This document shows, piece after piece, positions 46,503 through 58,500 of a stretch of DNA of 64,000 nt. Position 1 is the stretch's first letter, and each line of letters opens with the position of its first letter. The stretch is from Ctena decussata (lineage: Eukaryota; Mollusca; Bivalvia; Lucinida; Lucinidae). Both the position numbers and the translations under genes were made by a program. The stretch is from contig OZ022501.1 in the NCBI GenBank assembly GCA_963989385.1, positions 89,140,979 through 89,204,978 of the forward strand, written 5' to 3'. Under the pieces are notes generated by a model, which worked only from the letters and a program-made list of their open reading frames with translations, had not been told where the DNA came from and did no database searches.

Positions 46503-49500
46503 GTTTGTATATTGGTTTTACCGCATACTTGTTGCTGAAAAGTATTATTTAGATTATATATACTATGAAAACCCAGGGATATTCAGTACAGAAAACTTTC
46601 AATATCTCAAACTTGAAGTTCATCTCAAACTACCGACATCTCACAGTAAATTTTCCGGTTCCAGAAAATTTACTTTGAGATGACAGTAGTTCGAGATAAT
46701 AGGGCAAGCTTTGCTTAAGCTTATCCGCTCGTTGAATTGTTGCCTAACAGTTTCTGTTTGCATTTTTTTTCTCTTTTTCAACGCGATGCAATCTACAAGC
46801 TTGGTGCATAAGTAGACACTGAGTTTTATACAGTGGGATTGGAAGCTGGGTAATTGATTTACATTGTCCTTTGTTGTTGAGGTTTAGCTTCCCCCCCCCC
46901 CCCCCTGATCATAACACTGATCTAGTACCATTTACCTCATGACGTACAAAGGCTTTTAACTGTTCACTCGAAGCGAGTGTCGAATTTGTGTGTTCTCAAA
47001 ACTTCGAAGTATGCCCATGTTCCTACTTTCGAATGTGTTCTCTGCTTTTGAAGAAACTCTTTAAGATTTTAATTTGGGCGAGATCTTGGGTAGTTCTTTT
47101 TCTTTCTCTTCTGAGAACTGCTCTCAGAAATCTTATTTGCCCTCAAGTTTGTTAATTTATCTTTCTGTCCATATCCCCAACATTAAAATTTTGTGCCAGA
47201 CGTTTTTTAATAAATGACAATTTAAAACAAAAAAAAAAACTTGCTGTAAAAGTGAACTTAGAGATTTTGTATTGGTGGATTTAGAACCAGACTTCAGATG
47301 ATTTGATTATTTCCACTGTATTAGATGGCTTTAATTTTCTGTGCACGTTTTTAGCATACTTTGTTGTAGATTTAACATTAGTTTGAAGCGGTTTCCATGC
47401 CTTTGAATATACGAGGTTGACAGTGGTCTGTTCTCTTGTAGGACAAAATACAATCTTTAACCTTGATTATGTTTGTTTCAGATTATACTGTGCGCTTTTT
47501 GAGAAGACAAATTTAAGCTGCGACGTGAGAAAACCAACAAAGTGGTTGTGCGCCTAGCGCAGACTCGGATCAACTTGGGCATCCGCTCATCTGATCATAG
47601 TCTTCGCTGTCCGCATGAAGGTAGCTTAGACCCTTAGCTATCCTTTAAGCAGTTAGGGAAGACTCTGCTCAGACTAGAGCCCCGTTTACGATAGAAAAGA
47701 TTCCCGCCTACGACAGGGCTGGAACCCGGCGCCGCTAGATCATCAGGCCAGTGCTTAACCTACTGAGCTGCCGGGGCTCCTAATTCGAACAGCATTATTA
47801 TATTTTGGGCTATCCATATGTCATTATTTTGGGCTATATATATATATTATTATACACCCAATTTCTTTTGTTTTTAAGTTCATTCTTTGCTATGCAGAAG
47901 AAAAAGGGTGGTTGCAGGAGCAGCTTATCAATTAATTATAAAAGGTAAGAACAGTAATACTGTCATCTCTTGATATCTCGAATCCTGATATCTCAAAGTA
48001 TCCTCTTATATCTAAAAATATATATGGACTAATTTCCTATTTATATTTACATTTCAACTCCTGTAAATTCAAACAACTGATATCTCAAAGTAAATTTCGG
48101 GGACCAGAAAAATTACTTTGAGATATCAGTTGTTTGGGATGAACTTTGACTTTGAGATATCGAGTTTCGATTGTACAGTCTCACCCATTTATTCCCAATG
48201 AACTCTTTTACCGTGTTGAAAAGACTGGCCCATTCGCAATATAAAGAGCGTCAGTATAGTCTAGTCTAGTCTAAGCTACTAATCTTGCTTGGTCGGTGGG
48301 GCACCATAGATGGCTGTACAAGAATCTATTTCCACCTTGTCCTGTATTAAGCTGCCCTACACTGTAAAAATCGCGCTTAGCTATAAAACACAAGTGGTTA
48401 CATGTTTAGGAATATGTCATATAGTTAAACATGTACGACTTTTCTATTATTTTCCCGGACAAAGTCTGCTAACCACGTTTTATTCTGTTACGAGTTTTGG
48501 ATGAATCCATTCTCTCTTTTCCCCGTTGAAGAACGAAAAAAAAGAGACGAAAATGTTGACAGAGGAAATTTTTAAAATAAAAGGTAAATATAACCAGTTT
48601 TGTACATGTTTGATTTCTTAACATAAACCTAAACATGTTGTAAATTGAACATGTTACTATTTAAACAGTAACATGTTCAATTTACAACATGCATCCTAGC
48701 TTAAGGGGTTCAAAAGTTGGAAAAATGCCAAATTTGAACAAGGGCCATAACTCCATCAAAACTTTTATGAAATTCTCCCAAAAGTTATTCAGGTAATCTA
48801 CTCTTCATACCCAATCAGTGTACCAAATATCAAGGCCATAGCTCAAATACTTTCTGAGATATCTTGCCAACAAGAGTCATCTCATTTTTCAAAAAAAACG
48901 GCATAACTCCAATATGGGGCATAATTCGGAAAAAAAAAGATATGTGTCAGCTATTTTTCCATGAGGTATCCATATATAAAAATTTTAGATCCTATGCCCA
49001 GTGGTTCTGGAACTCAGAAGCTGCATCAATCGGAGCACGCTCGGCCAATTCCGTGAATCAGACCTCGGGCGTATGTACGGCGGAGCAATATGCAGCAAAA
49101 TCCAACATTTTGTTCGCCCGAAAAGTATACGCCGAAGCCGTAGCTCTCTATGTCTACGAATAATAATTAATTCTCGACCTGCGAACTTTTTCAGCTGTTG
49201 CACGGATATTCATTTAATGCTTTGCTGTTGTTAAAACAAAATAGTCAATTATTAATGCCGAGATAGAAAATACATTTGTTTCTTTTCATTTTATTATTAA
49301 CTCGGTGCGACAGTGCGGCCATCTTTGTTTATGTCGTTGCTCCTAACAATAGTCGTGTGACGTAAGTAGTCCCACGTCATACATCCGAGGTTGATTCACG
49401 GAATTGTCCGAGCGGTGTTCCGATTGAAGCTGCATAAGTACTGAACATCAGGGGGAGTAACTCCATTATTGATATATGCAGAGTTACCTAACCTGTCCTA

Positions 49501-52500
49501 AAGTATTTAACTCATCAAGAGCTACTACTGTACCAAAAATCAGATTCCTAGCTTAAGCGATTCAAAAATTGGAAAAATGCCAAATTCAAACAAGGGCTAT
49601 AACTCCATCAAAATTTTACGGAATTCTCCCAAAAGTTAATCAGGTAATCAACTTTCATACTCAGTCAGTGTACCAAATATCAAGGCCATGGCTCAAATAC
49701 TTCTTGAGATATCTCGCTAACAAGATAGTCATCTCATTTTTCTAAAAGGGGCATAACTCCAAAATGGGGCATTATTTGGAAAAGAAGAAAATAAGTATCA
49801 GCTACTTTTCCATGAGGAATCCATATATGAAATTTCAAGACCCTACCTAGCAGGGTTCCAAAGTTACAGCAAGCATGAAAAAGTGTGACGCACGCACGGA
49901 CGGACGGACGGACAAGCCAAAAGCAATATGCCCCACCAACTTTTTCAAAGTTGGGGGCATAAATATGGTCTGTATATGACAAAAAAATGCCATGTTGTGA
50001 TTTTTCTTCACTCGTTTAACTGCTAGCGGTGAGCAGTGACAGTTGGCACTCAGCACTCTGTTTTTTTTTGTCGTAGACATATCAGAGCATGCATGACCTA
50101 CATCCGGGTTTTTATTGTATGGGGGATAATAAACACAATCTACCATTTGTGAAAAGAAACAGTTTTAAAATGACGTTTTATGAATATAAACTTTATTTTG
50201 GCTTCGTTTCCTTTTTAATTTAATCGCCCTTATTTGCGGATAGACGTGTTTTATTCAATAATAAGGAATGACGAAAAGTGTATTTGCAAATTTCATGACC
50301 CGTTTGAGCAGCCGTAGATCAGGCGCATTCGAGTTTTCCAATCGTGTATTTAAAGGTCTAGTATGAAAGCCATAACCGGACCGCGCTTCCGATCTGCCGC
50401 GCCAGAAATCAGTCTTCTTTAACAACTGATGTATTTCTAACTAAAATTACAAAAAAACAAACAGTTGTTCCACTAGTGGAAGTCTGGGGGTCTGTGACTT
50501 CTAAAACTGAATGCCAGGAAGTCTGTGACTTCCAATTTTTATCATAACCTACCATTTATAAAGTGAATATTGACTTATATAATGAGTTAAATTTGTTGTA
50601 ATAATGGTGTTTCGCCCACCATTAATGAAGGAGAAAGCAATATAAATATGGACATTCTGGAAGAAACCAAGTCTATCCTTCAGCATGACTTCCAAATGAC
50701 AAACCTTGGAAGTCATATGACATCCTGATTTTGATGGTTAGTGCTAGCACTAAACAAAATACAATGAGAACAAAAAACTACTTTTTCGAAGCTGAACAAA
50801 AAATCAGACATACCCCTTATCTTTTTGAATTTGTATACTAAGTCATCATAAAATTCTGGTTCCGATAGGCCTTCATGTGAAAGTGATTTTAACCTGACAT
50901 TGAGTTTTGAAACCAATTCATTGCATCGGCGATAAAATTTTCTAGATAAGGAATTATTTCGATGCAGGCTTATCTTGATACTCGTTCGCTCAATTGCACA
51001 CACGCTCACTCTCTCACAAACTCACGAATTCACTCGCTTAGCAATTTGGCCTAACGAAGTCAGGGAAAATCATGAAAATATGAGGCAGAAAAAGCTTAGA
51101 AATAGACTTTTAATAAGTGTTCCCCCGGTTACAGCTAGCGCGTGGTGAGATATCGGTATTTTTGCAGTTCAGTCATGCCATTAAATCTTACTTGTGGCAA
51201 ATAAACTAGGATATCGAAGTTGTATGAACATGAGTAAGGAAAACATCAGTTTTGGCCATGGTGCCGCATGCTTATATATCTATGCGCCAGGCATTTGTAT
51301 CCACAACCCCCACCTACAGAAACGGAATTTTTACATTTCAGAGACCTGTGATGATTAGCTGATGGTAACAACCTTGCTCTTATTTCGACCCTATACTACA
51401 GAAAATCTCACAGGGTAGAGGACCCCAATCTTAAAACTCCGGCACTATGGAAACAATTAAAATATAATTGCCCTGCACCTTGGTCCGGCTATCCCAGCGC
51501 CATTGTATTATTGTAGGCCCGGAACGTCCCGTTACCATAGTCTAGCTGCAGTTGCAGTTATCCGTTGAGGGATTATTGGATTGCCCTCTATATTAATTCA
51601 TGTTTTGTCCACCATTTTGAAGGACTTCTTATTAAATCAACAACCCAACAAACTCTATTCGTTTATTGTGTTTCCGTTCATTCCTGGCGCAGCCCATCTT
51701 CGTAGGATGGGGCGAGGATGCAAATGACAGCAGGCCGAATTGACCCGGACGAGTTGAATGGCGGCCGAGTTGACCCAGGAGCCGTGAAGACCCCAGGCTT
51801 ACAGAAACCAGGCCGAGTTGACCCGCTTCTTCCATGACATACTATCGCCAGACAATAGTTGTAATCGAACTCGACCAAGGCTGATCACGATAATCCTCAC
51901 TCGGGAATTCATGTTTTGTCCTTGAACAAGACAGTTACTTTAAAAAAGTACTGATAATACCCAGGAAGCGGTGGATCCGTCCTGACATTTTCTAAAAAGT
52001 TGTTCTTTAAAAACGAATTTCATCTTCGACAATTATCTTTTTTAAAGATGTTTCTTGGTGTTTTTTTTTGTGTTTTTTTCTTCTTTCTTTTTTTTTGTTT
52101 TTTTATTTTTTTATTATTTTTTTTTTTTTTTGCTAATTTGATGTTCGTCAAAATAGCAAACAATAATGTTTTATAACGGCAGGCATGCAGGCTTGGAATG
52201 AACTGATGTATGGCGCTACCAGAGTCAACTCTAGGTTTAGAAACATTAGGAACTATGAAAAACCTGGCGGTTACCCAGCGGCGGAAGAACAATTCCTCAA
52301 ACTTGGACCTCAAAAACTTCATTGGACTGCAAAACCAAGTGGGGTAAGAGCTCTGTAGAAACAATGTATTATGACATTCCCCCACCTCCGGAGGTGTGTG
52401 GGGGAGACATATTGTTTTTCCTGTAGTTGTCTTTCTGTCCGTCTGTTTGTATGGCCGTTCATCCGTCCGTCTGTCCATCACAAATCGTGTCCGCTCTTTA

Positions 52501-55500
52501 AGTCTGAAACCGTCTAAGACATTTCACAAAACTTGGTATAAATATGAAGCATCAGCAGGCAATGGGCAGAAAACATGAACTTTAACTACATCCACCCTTT
52601 GAAAGGAAATGAGCCTCGACACGAGAAAACCAACAATGTGGTTGTGTGCCAAGTGCAGACTCAGAGCAGCCTGAGCTTCTGCCCAGTCTGATTAGACTCT
52701 TCACTAAGCGCTTAAAGGCTAGCTTAGAGTCTAACCTACCTCCATGCAGACAGCGAAGACTCTGATCAGACTGGGCGGATGCACAACCACATTGTTGGTT
52801 AGACAGATTCTGTGATACTTGACACAAAGAAAAAGAAGCAAGAGGAAGGTTCAGCCATTCCATCCTTCTGTCAGTCGCCAGCGATATGTACCAATTCAAA
52901 AATTCTTAAGATTCCTTCAAGAGCAGAAGACACCTTCGAAAGAAGGAGTGTGGACCATACTTCGAAGCTTCGGCTACCTAAGCTTCACCAGTGAACCTGA
53001 TATGATTTTGTGACGCCAACCAGAGAAAACACAGTATACCTTTTTGGATAATGATTATGTTCTTCACAGAAATTATTCATCTTTATCCCAGGATGGGACA
53101 CAATGCTAAAAAAGATAACTACTGATTGAGTTGTATTCCGTGAGTAGATGTACGTGTCCCCTTTTACATATTTTTGGAAATTCATGAAAGCTCACACGTA
53201 TGTTAACCTCGCACCAATTATGTACTGCGTTCAGTAATTTTGGAAGCAAATATTTTCTGCGTATTGAAAGGCAAAAATGATAACACTTGCTTGATTTATC
53301 TTCCTTTAACTCTTTCAGCACCAGTGACGAAATTATCAGAATTTGCAAACAGTGTTGATCCTGATGAGGCGGCTCATTTTGAGCCGCCTCATGTGGATCT
53401 ACACTGTTTGTCCTCTAGTCTTTGAAATCTCAATATGAAATGTCTTGGACAAGGCATTTTTTTGAATTTTTGCAGATGTGAATTTTGTCGTCTGCTGTTT
53501 TGATGCTTAAAGAGTTAAGAGTATACGCCTCTTTAACTATAGTTATCCAAGGAAGCAAACAGGAAGTCAAATGAGTTGTCTCTCTTTGGAGAATGAGTTC
53601 CAAGATGTGACACAGGAAAAAGGTAACTATTGATTGAGTTGTTTTCCCTGGGTTCATGTTCCTGTCCCCTTTTACCTATTTTTGGAAGTCCATGAAAATG
53701 TCCCGGTATGTATACCTTACACCCAACAATGTGTCGCGAACTGATTTTGGTTGGTTGATCTGATGCTTAACGTCCACGGTAAACAACTAAGGTCATGTCG
53801 GGACGGTCAGTTAACCTAACCACACTATTCCTGGGCAGGCTTAGACCTCCTAAGCGGTTAACCAGTACTAAGTGCACATACTTTCGCCAGTAACTGACAA
53901 CTGCCCTTCTTGAATCAGCGGAAGGAGAAACGAAAGTATGTGGCCAGACCGGGATTCGAACCCAGGACCTCTGACTTACGAGTCAGGTGTCCTACCGATT
54001 GCGCTACCCGGCCCGGCCGTCGCGAACTGAAATGCAGGAATCAATATTTGTTTCTATGTATTCAAAAGGGAAAAAGGTAACTCTTGCTTGATTCATCTCC
54101 CCAGGGCTAATGTTCACGTACTCAAAGCTCACCCATATGTTCACCTTACACCAATAATAGGAGCCCGGTAGCTCAGTAGGTTAAGCGCTAGCCTGCTGAT
54201 CTAGCGGTCTTGGGTTCGAGCACTGTTGTAGGCGAGAATCTTTTCAATCGTAAACGGGGTTTCATTCCACACACAGCTTTTCATTATCGTCTATCCATCG
54301 TCCTGATATGACTGAAATACTGTTAAAAAGGACGTAAAATCGCAAGTCATCCATTCAATTCAGCCCCGTATCCAGGGGTTAGACTTTAGGGCTTCAGCCC
54401 CGCCACCTGGGCCTGGTAAGATTAAAATATATGTTGTGATACTCATCAGAATCGCCTATTACAACATATATTACAAGGAAAAAGGGACATTATCGAAAAT
54501 TCTCATCAAACTGATCCCTACTTATGTCATGTATTTTCAAGTCCCCTCCCCTCCACCCCCCCCCCCCCCCCCCACACACACACACATACATCTCCACATT
54601 TTCCTGCCCCACCATTTATCCAGAGTCCCACCATTAGGTGGTGGTCTGGATCCGGCCCGGCATCTATATACTAATAATACCCGATATTTGAGGTGAGTGG
54701 GAACACTTTCAGTGGGAAATAACTCTGCCAGGGCATTTTTATTTTGCATCCTTTCTCAATGGGGGTCTTTTTACGACAGGACCCCCTCTTTGAAGAATAA
54801 CATCGTCAAAAGAAGCAACCGCACGTTGTGTAGACCTACGAGGGATGTTCAGAAAGTTCTGATCGTGACGTCTTATTTTGGTAACCATTATAACTACAGA
54901 ACTTCTGATAGCGAAAATATATAACGGTATGATATGTCCGGACAACTCTGCAAACGTGGTGCATATTTTCTAAGGGAAATATTTTTTAACGTTTTTGAAA
55001 GAGGTTACCCTACAGCCACTGCAGATTTTCACTTAAGAGGGTCATAGCTCATATATGAGCAGTCTTTGAATTGTTTTCATCATTGCTACTTAAACTTATT
55101 CCCCAGGCAACTGTTACCTGTAAATATCGCGGGAAATATATATAATCTAGGTTCCATACTGTCCTTTCAATTTAGATTAAAAGCATTTTATATAGTAGCT
55201 AATTCTCCCTTTCTACTAAAGTTATAATGATTTTGTAACAAAAACAACGGTTTAAACATTCAAAACCTTGTTAAGAAGAGCCTTTGTATAGGCCAATTCG
55301 AAACCGTCGAAAAATCAAAATTGATGTAAACAACGAAGCCGCTACGAGCTTTCGAAAATGACGTTGACGTTGTTTTCACTAACGTCATAAGAACTGCGCA
55401 TTGCTTTGCAACCACTAAATCGATAACGTTTGCCGCCCTTCTAACTTTTGAATGGATATTGAAAACAACGAATGACAAGAAGCTGACAAAAATTAATTTT

Positions 55501-58500
55501 GTATTTACAATGATTTTTCACTTGAATGACACACTGAAAATAAATTCACATAGGCCAGTGGTATGACTGGGGCCTTATAACATGCGTTGTAACTCAACAA
55601 GAATATATATCTTTGGATAGTGTTAGGTATTATTATGAAGACGAAAAGTAGTGCTTTCAATACATGCTTAGTATTTGTCTCCAGCATGCCGCTAAACAAA
55701 GTTATGCGGCTAGAATCAGAACTTTCTGATCAACCCTCGTATTTACGCGCGCGTATACAATGGGTACACCTCCAAGGCTTTTTGCCATTGTAATATAGCG
55801 AGACAACTTTTCTGAATTCCTGTTTGCACGATGTGTAGGCCGATTTACGTATGAGAAAGTATTAGTTCCGAGACATTGCGGGAAACTGCGCGTGACAGGT
55901 AAACAACTTTTTGCTGACAGTTTTTTCATAAATATGTCTGCACAGACGCCAAATATCACAAAGGGGGGAGGGGGGTGTCAATAAGTTGGGTTTTTTTGCA
56001 TCCTACAGAAGTTTTTTTTTTCACTCATGGTATACTCCAGTGTGTCTTGTTTATTGAACCATATGTGACTTTGGTCGGAAAGCCCTAGTTACTGAGCTAT
56101 AGGTCCTCAGAAGTGGGTGGGGTAATTCAACATGCTTTTTTTTGGTCTTGTAAAAATGGTCTCATTTGGTAGAAGAATACAACAGACAGACAGGATTTGA
56201 AAAAATGATTAACCAAACATCTAAAATGTATTTCCATATTGTTTTATTTGGTTTAATTTGATTATATGTTGTCAAAAAAGACTTCCTTTGGCATTCATGC
56301 ATTTTTTTTACATTTTTGTCCTATATTTTCACTATTTCTTGGCATCAAAGCTAAATAAACTGACCAGTAATCATCAAACTCATGTCTAGGAAGCACATTG
56401 ACCAGTACTATTGGATGATGTGACCAGAATTTCATAATGACCTAGTTTTTATGGTTGACTGAACAAATAAACTTGCTTATAAGAAGGATATATTCAATTT
56501 TATGACCTAGAATTACGAAACTTTGGTCAAATTAATATCTTAACTGCTATATTATGCCCCACACCTCCGCCACTAAAGGTGAGAGAATACATACTGGCTT
56601 CAGGTCACATGAACAACATGGCCACAATGCCCAAATATGGTAAAAACCTTTAAAAATCTTCTTCTTAAAAACCAGTTGAACGATGGCCTTAAGACTTGGT
56701 ATGTAGCATCAGGTACTCAAATTCTTCCAAGATTGTTCAGATAATGACCTTGGATTGACCTTGACCTTTTTTACGGCAAGGTCATATATTGGAAAACGCT
56801 AGAAGATTTCATGGGAAGTTTTGAAGATTTGGGCTTATAAATGGGTATATACAGTTGACTTAATGACATGGCCACAACATGGCTACAATGCCCAAATATG
56901 GTGAAAACCTTTAAAAATCTTCTTCTTAAGAACCATGAAATGATATGTTCTAGCATTTTCCCATATTTGACCATGCCGCAAAAAGGTCAAGGTAAACTCA
57001 AGGTCATCATACGAATAGTCTTGGTAGTACTCTATTACTCCATCCTACTTACCAAGTTTCAAGGCCATAGGTGTATTGGTTCTGGAGAAGAAAAATATTA
57101 AAGATTTATACCATAAATGGGTATGGCGACCACGTTGGTCATCTGACCTGGACCGCCGGTTGAACGAATTTTTATTCATTTTTTTCAATCAACCCCTGGA
57201 GGCTCTATGTGAAATGTGTTTACAATAATTATTGGCCCTTTGGCTTTCGAGGAAAAGTCTGAAAATGTTAAAATAAGAGAGACATGGGTCAAAGGTCAAA
57301 GAATGACCTTGACCTCTTGTACTCATAATTCTTCATGACCTCATTAAGACAACTGTATATTCCAATTTTCAAAACTTCCCATGAAATCTTATGTTCTAGC
57401 ATTTTCCAATATTTGACCTTGGCATAAAAAAGGTCAGGGTCAATCCAAGGTCATCATTTGAACAATCTTAGAAGAACTTGAGTACCTGATGCTACTTACG
57501 AAGTCTCAAGGCCATTGGTCAACTGGTTATATAGAAGAAGATTTTAAAAGGTTTTTTATCATATAAGGACATGGTGGCCATGTCATTAAGTCAACTGTAT
57601 ATACCAATTTGTAAGCCAAAATCTTCAAAACTTCCCATGAAAGCTTATGTTCTAGCGTTTTCCAATATTTGACCTTGCCTAAAGAAAGGTCAAGATCAAT
57701 CCCAGGTCACCGTTTGAACAATCTTGGAAGAACTTGAGTACCTGATGCTACTTACCAAGTCTCAAGGCCATTGGTCGACTGGTTTTAGAGGTTTTTTACC
57801 ATATATGGGCATTGTGGCGATGTTGATCATGTGATCTGAAGCCAATATGTATTCTCTCACCTTTAGTGGCGGGGGTGTGGGGCATAATATAGCAGTTAAG
57901 ATATTATTTTGACCAAAGTTTCGAAATTCTAGGTCAAAAATTGAATATATTCATCTTATAAGCAAGTTTATGTGTTCAGTCAACCATGAAAACTAGGTCA
58001 TTGTGAAATTCTGGTCGCGTCATCCGATGGTACTGGTCAATGTGCTTCCTTGACATGAGTTTGATGATTACTGGTCAGTTTATTTAGCAATGATGCCAAG
58101 AAATATTGAAAAAAGAGGACAAAAATATCAAACAAGAATTCCGCGGAACGCTATGTCGCACCTGCTTAACACCTTCACTTAATGAACTTGATAAAAGTGT
58201 CATTTTGAAACATATTTGGTCAAAATCCATTCAGTAGTTTATGAGATATTATCGTTTTCATGTTTTTCGCTATTTTTAGTAACGGTGGCAGGGGCCCATC
58301 TTGGATGGTCTCCATTCGCTTAACTTTCAAAGAACTCCATTTAAGGACCATTCTGGCTAAATTTGACCTAAATCTGTTTAAGGTTTTTGAGATATTGGCG
58401 TTTTTGCAAACTCGGACTAGTAAACAGGAAGTAGGTCACTGTGACCTAATTCCGCTACAGATTTTTTTCATTTTGATAATTTTTAAAACCAAGGTCCCAT

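Larger units (their letters stand above)
53100..54165. repeat. Tandem repeat interrupted by two insertions
   Basis: Units with aaggtaactattgattgagttg-like starts and tttttggaagtccatgaaa lie near 53110, 53275, 53620 and 54070. A foldback (53288-53518) and a SINE (53745-54018) separate them. Confidence 0.55.

Noticed and set aside
52020..52481. 153-aa minus-strand frame
   Set aside because: Lysine-rich part is the antisense of a poly-T tract and the rest is antisense to gene 2 exon 4.
53943..54014. Possible tRNA gene (tRNA-Thr-like)
   Set aside because: The anticodon loop is one base short and it is the head of a SINE with a target duplication.
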